This document shows positions 42,570 through 48,341 of a DNA stretch of 48,341 bases, one piece after another. This DNA comes from an uncultured Kiritimatiellota bacterium (GTDB lineage: Bacteria > Verrucomicrobiota > Kiritimatiellia > RFP12 > UBA1067), in assembly GCA_934675625.1 (NCBI GenBank), contig CAKURH010000014.1:1-48341 (forward strand), in the 5' to 3' direction. The notes beneath the pieces are model-generated. The model was not told where the DNA came from. It saw only the letters and a list, made by a program, of their open reading frames with translations, and did not search any database. A program made the position numbers and the translations under genes. Each line of letters opens with the position of its first letter. Within the stretch, counting starts at the first letter, position 1.

Positions 42570-44650
42570 GGTGACGTTCCTTTCGGGTCGGACGGGAGTT
42601 CAAGCGCGGCCGAGATCTTCGCGCCGGCGCCGGGGCGGCTTTCGACGGACAGCTCCCCGTGGAGAAGGCGCAGGCGCTCGCGGACGCCCTGAAGGCCGAA
42701 GTGCCCCTGCCGGACGCCGGGCGCGGCTTGCGGGTCGAAGCCGCAGCCGTTGTCGCTGACGGAGAAGAGGATGCGGTCGCCCTCGCGGCAGCCGGCGACC
42801 CGGACGGACGTCGCCTGCCCGTGGCGGACGGCGTTGAGCACGAGTTCGCGGACGATGCGCAGAAGCGCGTGGGCCACGCCGTCGGGAAGCTCCTTGCGCG
42901 GCACGTGGAAGCGGATCTTCAGGTCGAGGCCGTGGACGTAGGGCTCGAGCGCCCGGACGAGGAGGCCGGTCGTCGTCGGCGCCTCCAGGGCGCGGCTGCG
43001 CAGGTCCCACAGGCACTGGCGCAGCTCGTCGCGGCAGGAGGCGAGCGTCTTGGACGCGAGGGCGAGATGGCGGCGCGCGCCGTCGGCGTCGGCGGGGAGG
43101 ACCTGCTCGGCCGTGTTGACCTCCATCGTGGCGCCGAGCAGGGTCTGCGAGAGCGTGTCGTGCAGCTCGACGGACATCCGGGTGCGCTCGCGGGTCATGA
43201 GCTCCGACTGGGCGTGCGCGAGCTGTTCCTTCAGCAGTTCGCCGCTGCGCCGCCTGACGGTCTTCTTCAGCGTGAGGTTCCAGAAGACGACGCCGAAGGT
43301 CAGCGCGGCGAGCGCGCCGAGGACGACGAGAAGCCGACGTGGCGTCCACCACGGCGTGCGGGCGAGGACGCAGACGTCCTGCGGGTCGTTCAGGACGATG
43401 CGCAGCCCGGTGATGCGCGGCGCGGTGCCGTTGAAGCCCATCTTCTCCGTCTCGATCACGCACGTCCCCCGGATGCGGAGGGTGTCGCCGAGGCCGATGT
43501 GCGCCGCGGCGGGAAGCCGTCCGCCCGTGTCGACCGTCGCCATGCGGCCCTCGCTCTCCAGGTAGAGCAGGCCGTCGCCGCGCGGGGCGGGGAGCCCCCG
43601 CACGATGCCGTCGAGCTGGATGTCCTGCCCGTGAAACGAATAGTCGTAGACGGTCTGGTGCCTGTGCGGATGGCTGAGGCGGGCCACCGACGTCACGCGC
43701 ACGGGCGGCTGCCGGGCGTCGCCCGCGTCGGCGGCCCTGTCCGGCAGGCGCTTCCAGATGGCGCGCGTGAGAATGGCGTTGTAGAGGTCGGTTTCCGGCA
43801 GCCCCGCGAGCGCGATGCGGTCGCCGCGCGACGGGAGCCGGGGCTCCGCAAGCTCGCCGCGCACGACGGCGCCGCCGTCGGTTCGCAGCAGGAGGTTGTG
43901 GCCGCCCCAGGCCGTGAGGACGCGCCCGGTCGCCTTGCGCCGGACGGCGAGTTGCCCGTCCCGCGCGTGGAAGAGGTCGGTCTCGCCGAGGTCGGCCACG
44001 TCAAAGGGATCCGTCCGGGCATCGAGGACGCGGATGTCGTCCGGGTTCGCGACGCGGATTGCGCGCGGAAGCTGGCGGCGGTGTCCGCTGACGTGCGAGT
44101 AGATGCCCGTGACGGCGACGCGTTGGCCGATGAGCGCGGCGATGTCGCTGGGACGGAGATCCGCGTCCACAAGCGCGTAGAAGAGGGCGTTGCCGCAGGA
44201 GAGGATCAGGACGCGGCGGTTTCCGTTGAGCTCGTCGGCCATCACGTCGGCGACGACGGTGTCGAGGCGGATGCGGCAGTGCGTGAAGGCGTCGCCGCGA
44301 AGCTGTTCGGGCGTGACGCGGATCGGTGCGGGAACCGGGCCGTGGCCGAGGATCTGGATGGACGTGCAGTCGGCGGCGATTGCGTAGAACTCGCCGGGGT
44401 TGAGACGGCCGCGAATGCGGATGCGGTCGCCGGGGACGGCCTTGTCGAACGCGGCGCCGGCATGGTTCCAGAGGGTCATGCCGGCGTTTCCGTCCTGCAC
44501 GGAGAAGGTGTGCTTGTCCTCCGAGGCGCGGCTGACGAGCGTCGCCTCGACGTCGAAGGCGCGGCCGAACGCCCGTTGGGCCTCGGCCTGTCGCAGCTCG
44601 GCGACCGAAGTCAGGACGGATGCGGCGAGAAGGAGGTAAGTCAACATCAT
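42545..44650 (-). CDS. Sensor histidine kinase (HisKA_3) with OB-fold-like sensor repeats
   Basis: The protein is about 701 residues. After a signal-like helix (MMLTYLLLAASVLTSV) the extracytoplasmic part holds about three related beta-barrel segments, near 20-110, 125-215 and 320-425. Each has a glycine-turn GDxIRIRG or GQRVAVTG motif ending in IxVLxx, resembling OB-folds. A membrane helix lies near 436-458, then the HisKA_3 dimerisation helix ELHDTLSQTLLG with H497, and an ATPase domain (ELVLNAVRHG, VSDNGCGFD). Start ATG 44650 (or 44647) is inferred from the signal helix and a promoter directly upstream; the frame stays open further upstream but crosses a repeat element. Confidence 0.88.
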   Translation of the reverse strand: MMLTYLLLAASVLTSVAELRQAEAQRAFGRAFDVEATLVSRASEDKHTFSVQDGNAGMTLWNHAGAAFDKAVPGDRIRIRGRLNPGEFYAIAADCTSIQILGHGPVPAPIRVTPEQLRGDAFTHCRIRLDTVVADVMADELNGNRRVLILSCGNALFYALVDADLRPSDIAALIGQRVAVTGIYSHVSGHRRQLPRAIRVANPDDIRVLDARTDPFDVADLGETDLFHARDGQLAVRRKATGRVLTAWGGHNLLLRTDGGAVVRGELAEPRLPSRGDRIALAGLPETDLYNAILTRAIWKRLPDRAADAGDARQPPVRVTSVARLSHPHRHQTVYDYSFHGQDIQLDGIVRGLPAPRGDGLLYLESEGRMATVDTGGRLPAAAHIGLGDTLRIRGTCVIETEKMGFNGTAPRITGLRIVLNDPQDVCVLARTPWWTPRRLLVVLGALAALTFGVVFWNLTLKKTVRRRSGELLKEQLAHAQSELMTRERTRMSVELHDTLSQTLLGATMEVNTAEQVLPADADGARRHLALASKTLASCRDELRQCLWDLRSRALEAPTTTGLLVRALEPYVHGLDLKIRFHVPRKELPDGVAHALLRIVRELVLNAVRHGQATSVRVAGCREGDRILFSVSDNGCGFDPQAAPGVRQGHFGLQGVRERLRLLHGELSVESRPGAGAKISAALELPSDPKGTSPCPNPSRS

Positions 44651-44657
44651 CGCCCAA

Positions 44658-44666
44658 ATTATACCA
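44658..44666 (-). promoter_or_regulatory. Extended -10 promoter of the two-component operon, leaderless
   Basis: On the minus strand TGGTATAAT ends 7 bases before ATG 44650, so transcription would start at about 44651. No room for a ribosome site exists. Confidence 0.72.
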
Positions 44667-44736
44667 TATCGACGCAGAAACCGTCCGCGAACAGGGGCTT
44701 CAGCATGAAAAAGGATCCTCTCTCTGCAGGACAGGC

Positions 44737-45113
44737 AGACAGTCGTTTGCATTTTGGCCCGTCGGCCCGACAGATTGCGCGACTGTCGGCTCCTCCGGGT
44801 CACGGGTGGCGTGCGCCGCCTCAGCAGCAACAAGATTGCTTTCGCTGAACACGGAGATGGAGGAGTGACGGAGACACGGAGGTCTTTACGTGATTCACAA
44901 AGCCTGAAGTCAGATCGATGCCGTCCTGACCGTCTGAGGCTCGCACCTCCGCGTCTCCCAATCTCCGATTCCTCCGCGTTAAGCGTCGCAGGCCTTCCCG
45001 TGCAGGGCGCCCAAGTCGCCAGCCCAGAGGCGGGAGCACCGTTGCCCCGAAGCGCGCCGCACGTCGGCAAGCGACAAGCATGGCGCGACGGGCCAGAGTG
45101 CGACCGACTGTCG
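44737..45113. repeat. Intergenic element C with nested terminal inverted repeats
   Basis: The 510-base gap between the kinase and regulator genes holds this copy. The inner inverted pair TGGCCCGTCG (44755-44764) and CGACGGGCCA (45086-45095) and the outer pair (44737-44750 against 45100-45113, 11 of 14 bases) match elements A and B. The right 110 bases are nearly identical to element A. The centre is unrelated and contains ACGGAG-type short repeats. No gene is seen. Confidence 0.8.
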
Positions 45114-45121
45114 CGCAGAGA

Positions 45122-45144
45122 GCGGCTTTTCATGCTGAAGCCGC
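45122..45144 (-). terminator. Hairpin after the XylR-like gene
   Basis: GCGGCTT (minus, 45144-45138) pairs with AAGCCGC (45128-45122) over 9 bases, 17 bases after the regulator stop. No T-run follows on the minus strand, so termination is uncertain. Confidence 0.45.
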
Positions 45145-45160
45145 CCTGTTCGCAGAATCG

Positions 45161-46378
45161 TTAGGTGTTGCGCCAGGCGCGCATGGACAGACCGAAATGC
45201 CGGCGGAACAGGGCCTTGAGCGTGTTGGGGTTCTCCCAGCCGCAGTCGGCGGTGACCTGGTCGATCGTGTCGCCGGTCGCGCGGAGGCGCCGCTTGACCT
45301 CCTCCAGGCGGATGCGGATGATCGCGTCGTGCACGGTCTCGCGCTGGAGTTCCTTGAACCGCAGGTCGAGGAGCGAGCGCGAGACCTTCAGGTGGCGGGC
45401 GACGTCCGGCACGGAAACCTTTCGTGTCGCATTGCGCTCGATGAAGGCGAGGGCGCGCTGGATCATCTTGCCCGTGTGTGACAGCGGGACGGTCGAGCCG
45501 CGCAGGACGACCTGCCGGACGCCGACGAGGACGATGCCGTCCGACAGCGGACGCCTCGCCCGCGTGTGCGCCATCGCGCGGTCCAGCAGCTGTGCGGCCA
45601 CACGGCCTTCGCGCTTGAAGTCCGGCTGGATGGACGAGATCGTCGGCTTGGCGTTCTCGCAGAGGATCGGATCGTTGTTGACGCCAAGGAGGCCGATGTC
45701 CTTCGGGATTTCGAGCCCCGCGTCCCGGCAGACGTCGATGACCTCGTAGGCGCGGTCGTCGCAGGCGGCGAGGATCCCGCAGGGCTTCGGCAGCGTGCGA
45801 AGCCAGACGCGAAGCGCCGACTTGCTTTCCGTCTGGTCGCGAAAATGCGTGCTGTCGAACATGCGGGCGATGAAGCCCGCCTTCTCCAGCGTGTCGCGGA
45901 AGCTCCGCCCGCGCTCGCGGCTCCAGTCGTCGTCCGTCGGATAGCCGACGTAGCCGTAGCTCTTGTAGACGCCCTGTTGAAGGAGGGTGTTCGCCGCGGT
46001 GCGCCCGACGGCTTCGGCGTCGCTCTTGACGGTCAGGATGTCCGAGCGCGCCGCGAACGCGGCGGATTCGACGTTCATGAGCACGGTCGGCAGGGAGGTG
46101 TCCGCGAGGGCGCGAAAGGCGTCCTCGGCGCCGGGCAGGCCGACGATGAAGCCCGTCGCGCCGCGCGCAATCTCCTTGCGGACGGTCTCGGCCGAGAACT
46201 CGTGGAGGGTGCGGTAGATGGCGAGATTCCAGCGCGGGCCTTCCGAGAGGTATTCGAAGATGCCGTTGAGCTTGTCCTGCCCGGCGATGCCGGCCAGGCG
46301 CAAGGCGACGACGACGTGCTTTGTCCTTGGGCTTCTCATGCGTCTCATTGTGCCTTTGTGCAGTGGGGCAATACTCAT
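45161..46378 (-). CDS. XylR-type AraC-family regulator with LacI-like sensor domain
   Basis: The protein is up to 405 residues. The region about 20-280 is a periplasmic-binding-protein-like sensor (LacI type: GFIVGLPG, YVGYPTDDDWSRERGRSF, GILAACDDRAYEVIDVCRDAG, DIGLLGVNNDP). Residues about 300-405 form an AraC double helix-turn-helix (VSVPDVARHLKVSRSLLDLRFK and TADCGWENPNTLKALFRRHFG). Such proteins sense sugars and activate carbohydrate genes. ATG 46378 is one base after the upstream gene stop; ATG 46348 or 46339 are alternative starts with typical family N-termini. No sugar-use gene is adjacent, so the ligand is unknown. Confidence 0.9.
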   Translation of the reverse strand: MSIAPLHKGTMRRMRSPRTKHVVVALRLAGIAGQDKLNGIFEYLSEGPRWNLAIYRTLHEFSAETVRKEIARGATGFIVGLPGAEDAFRALADTSLPTVLMNVESAAFAARSDILTVKSDAEAVGRTAANTLLQQGVYKSYGYVGYPTDDDWSRERGRSFRDTLEKAGFIARMFDSTHFRDQTESKSALRVWLRTLPKPCGILAACDDRAYEVIDVCRDAGLEIPKDIGLLGVNNDPILCENAKPTISSIQPDFKREGRVAAQLLDRAMAHTRARRPLSDGIVLVGVRQVVLRGSTVPLSHTGKMIQRALAFIERNATRKVSVPDVARHLKVSRSLLDLRFKELQRETVHDAIIRIRLEEVKRRLRATGDTIDQVTADCGWENPNTLKALFRRHFGLSMRAWRNT

Positions 46379-46379
46379 T

Positions 46380-47582
46380 TCAGATCCCGATGCTGGCGGT
46401 GGACACGCCTTCGTTCTCCTTTTTCAAAAACTCCGTAAACCACTCTTTTGCGGGGAGCTGAAGTTGGTATTCGGACAGGAAAAGCTTCGGATCCGTAAAT
46501 GGCGCGAGGTATTCCGCCGTCTCGTGACCAACGCCCGTACACAGGAGGATGCCGATCGGCGGATTGTCACCACTTGTCATCTTGTTCTTGCGGTAATAGG
46601 ACATGTAGAGACTCAGCTGTGCAACATCCCGGTAGTTCAGTTTCTTAGGCTTAAGCTCGATCAGGACATGGCATTTGAGGATGCGGTGATAGAAGACGAG
46701 ATCGATCCGTTCGTAGACATCATCAATCAAGATGTTCTGTTGCTGATCCTCGAAACAGAAGCCCGCCCCAAGTTCCAGGATAAAGGTCTTGAGATTGTCG
46801 AGGATTCCTCTCTCAAGATCCGATTCGTCCCAGTCTCCCTGCGGCTTCAGTCCGAGGAATTCGAGAACCGTGTTCTGTTTGATGAAGTCTTTCGCGTCCA
46901 GTTTCTCTGCCCGCCCTTGCGCTAAGGCTGCGAGCTTATGCGGATTCTTCGCCCATCCGACGCGCTGATAGTATTGGCTGTCAATCTGTCGGCGCAAAGC
47001 CCGCACGCTCCATGTTCCGCGAATCGCCTCAAACGCATAGAACGTCCGCATCATCGGCTCGGGAAGATGCAGCAGTTCACAGATGTGCGAGTATGAGAGA
47101 CGGTTGAAGATTGCAGAGGGGGCTATGTCAACATCATCACCGGAATAGACGAGTATTCCTTGCTCGACGGATAAGGTCGACGCTGTCGATCCTTTCTCCG
47201 GCAAGGCGTTTGCCGCAATCCCTGTCAATTGGCTCGACACCGTCGAGCCTTTTCCAAAGCGACTTTCTAGATAACGGCGAATCTCGCCTGCAAGGGTTGG
47301 GTAAAGCTTATAGAACAGGCGATAGGTTTTCAATGTCGGCGCGGCAAATTTGTCGCTTCCCAAACGCATCGCCAACCGCTTCAGCAACTGTTCACCGTAC
47401 TTTGCACGGTCTTCACCATGTTGCTCATACTCAACGATGTAATAGCCCGTGAGCCACGCCCGCGCCGTTACGCTGCGGTTAATGACCACGAGCGCATCCT
47501 GTTGCAACGCCTCTGACGTTGCGCGAATGCGCCCGATCAGTTTCTCAAAGTCCGGCATTTTTTCATTCATGGCATTCGTCAT
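46380..47582 (-). CDS. YhcG/DUF1016 PD-(D/E)XK nuclease-like protein
   Basis: The 400-residue protein has the DUF1016 N-terminal helical domain (about 10-210, with YYIVEYEQHGEDRAKYGEQLLKRLA and YQRVGWA near 205) and the YhcG C-terminal nuclease domain. The core is RIDLVFYHRILKCHVLIELK with D294, E309 and K311. The family is common beside type I restriction genes and in mobile regions. A 20-residue Ser/Thr repeat-like linker (about 111-145, GSTVS and GSTAS) is inserted between domains. AAGGAA lies 8 bases before ATG 47582. GC content is lower than in the core genes. It is followed one base later by the XylR-like gene. Confidence 0.9.
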   Translation of the reverse strand: MTNAMNEKMPDFEKLIGRIRATSEALQQDALVVINRSVTARAWLTGYYIVEYEQHGEDRAKYGEQLLKRLAMRLGSDKFAAPTLKTYRLFYKLYPTLAGEIRRYLESRFGKGSTVSSQLTGIAANALPEKGSTASTLSVEQGILVYSGDDVDIAPSAIFNRLSYSHICELLHLPEPMMRTFYAFEAIRGTWSVRALRRQIDSQYYQRVGWAKNPHKLAALAQGRAEKLDAKDFIKQNTVLEFLGLKPQGDWDESDLERGILDNLKTFILELGAGFCFEDQQQNILIDDVYERIDLVFYHRILKCHVLIELKPKKLNYRDVAQLSLYMSYYRKNKMTSGDNPPIGILLCTGVGHETAEYLAPFTDPKLFLSEYQLQLPAKEWFTEFLKKENEGVSTASIGI

Positions 47583-47594
47583 CGTTGCGTTTCC

Positions 47595-48293
47595 TTGATC
47601 ATTCGGAAACGAGGCACATTATACCAAAATGAAGGGCGGGAAATCATCGCCGAGACACGGTTTTGTCCGATGCCGAAAGACGGGACTCTGTGTTGCCGTG
47701 GTTCCGATAGGCTGGCCTACGAGACCCGGAACGGCGAAACCGTGTGCATCGAGGACGAGCTGCCGTTCAAGATCCCGGAAACCTGGGCCTGGGTGCGACT
47801 GGGAAGTATCGTGTTCAACCACGGCCAAAAGGCCCCGACTGAGAGTTTTTGCTATATTGACATTGGTTCAATTGACAATAAACAGAATAAACTATCTGAG
47901 TACGACACCGTCGTCGCTTTGAAGGATGCTTCGTCACGGGCGCGGAAAATCGTATGCCAAGGCGACGTAATTTATTCGTGCGTCCGGCCCTATCTTCATA
48001 ACCTCTGCATCATTGACAGAGAGTTTTCAAAAATGCCTATTGCCAGTACAGGGTTTGCCGTTATGGCACCGCATACTGGTCTGTTCAACAAGTTTCTGTT
48101 CTATTATCTCTTGTCCCCACAATTTGACGACTACGCCAATGATGCCGAGAACGCAAAAGGCGTTGCCTATCCAACCATTAGCGACAAGCGGCTATACGAC
48201 GCATTGCTTCCGCTCCCGCCCCTTGCGGAGCAGAAGCGGATTGTTGCGCAAATCGAAAAGATGTTGAAGGCCAGCGAAACGCTTACCAAGTGA
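47595..48293 (+). pseudogene. hsdS: 3-prime half of type I restriction specificity gene hsdS
   Basis: The 232-residue reading frame from TTG 47595 corresponds to the second target-recognition domain and closing helix of HsdS. After a linker-like stretch come CIEDELPFKIPETWAWVRLG, a YIDIGSID segment, SRARKIV-GDVIYSCVRPYLHN, IASTGFAVM and the terminal LPPLAEQKRIVAQIEKML. Full HsdS has two such domains (about 400-450 residues); the first is missing and its place is taken by the promoter and start of the divergent DUF1016 gene. No ATG with a ribosome site is near the start (ATG 47670 is the first). No hsdM or hsdR is in the window. It may be a broken gene, or a silent half-cassette used in phase-variable switching. 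Confidence 0.7.
47618..47626 (-). promoter_or_regulatory. Extended -10 promoter of the DUF1016 gene
   Basis: TGGTATAAT on the minus strand; the predicted start near 47611 gives a leader of about 29 bases with a ribosome site. It lies within the 5-prime part of the opposite-strand hsdS fragment. Confidence 0.7.
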
Positions 48294-48341
48294 CCACTCG
48301 ATTGACAATCGTCTGCTGCTCGGTGCTGGTGCGGCGAAGGT

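Noticed and set aside
44651..45133. Upstream extension of the histidine kinase frame to 45133
   Set aside because: The extension translates element C and the promoter; a signal-like helix starts at ATG 44650/44647, directly after TGGTATAAT.

Overview
The window is GC-rich, gene-dense bacterial chromosome. No rRNA, ribosomal protein or other decisive marker is present, so taxonomy is inference. The best fit is the PVC superphylum, probably a Kiritimatiellae- or Verrucomicrobia-like gut bacterium. The reasons are an approximately 680-residue GreA with a very long N-terminal extension (the form known from Chlamydiae and relatives), a XylR-type AraC regulator with a LacI-like sensor, a Tat-exported Gfo/Idh/MocA lipoprotein, a large secreted parallel beta-helix protein, and a DUF1703-type AAA/PD-(D/E)XK protein. 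Mla lipid transport, LspA and a secretin all point to a Gram-negative envelope.

Layout. Positions 1-3571: two terminators, then a Gfo/Idh/MocA oxidoreductase, a GMP synthase that lacks its glutaminase domain, and a YmdB-like phosphodiesterase. 3599-4273: a non-coding element with inverted ends. 4357-6437: NifU-BFD and DUF1846. 6463-11213 (minus strand): a leucine operon leuA-leuC-leuD-leuB behind what looks like a complete transcription attenuator, with promoter, 27-codon leader peptide holding six leucines, and terminator. 11229-11624: a second inverted-end element. 11737-18634: a secreted beta-helix protein, the AAA/nuclease protein and UDP-glucose dehydrogenase. 18736-21948: carB behind an exact sigma-54 promoter consensus. 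22036-28380: a type II secretion/pilus-like block (GspL-, GspM- and GspD-like). The pore domain of its secretin is sharply AT-rich, and a nucleotidyltransferase-like gene pair and a coiled-coil membrane protein follow. 28476-31328: ferredoxin, a metal-exporter-like permease, YihY and RmlD. 31455-34831: MlaE-MlaF-MlaD and GluQ-RS. 34874-39919: long GreA, DksA-type protein, LspA, NYN nuclease and CCA-adding enzyme. 39950-41907: a Bat-like pair. 41946-46378 (minus strand): a NarL-type two-component system, a third inverted-end element and a XylR-like regulator. 46380-48341: a YhcG/DUF1016 nuclease gene, divergent from what looks like the 3-prime half of a type I restriction hsdS.

Two regulatory themes recur. 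First, nearly every transcription unit starts at an extended -10 of the form TGnTATAAT with no recognisable -35, and in several units the start codon lies 1-5 bases after the predicted transcription start (leaderless or nearly so). Second, genes within units are linked by ATGA, GTGA or TGATG overlaps. Three intergenic elements (near 3.6, 11.2 and 44.7 kb) share inverted ends and mosaic interiors and look like one repeat family. The strongest leads are the leu attenuator, the sigma-54 site at carB, the repeat family and the leaderless-promoter pattern.
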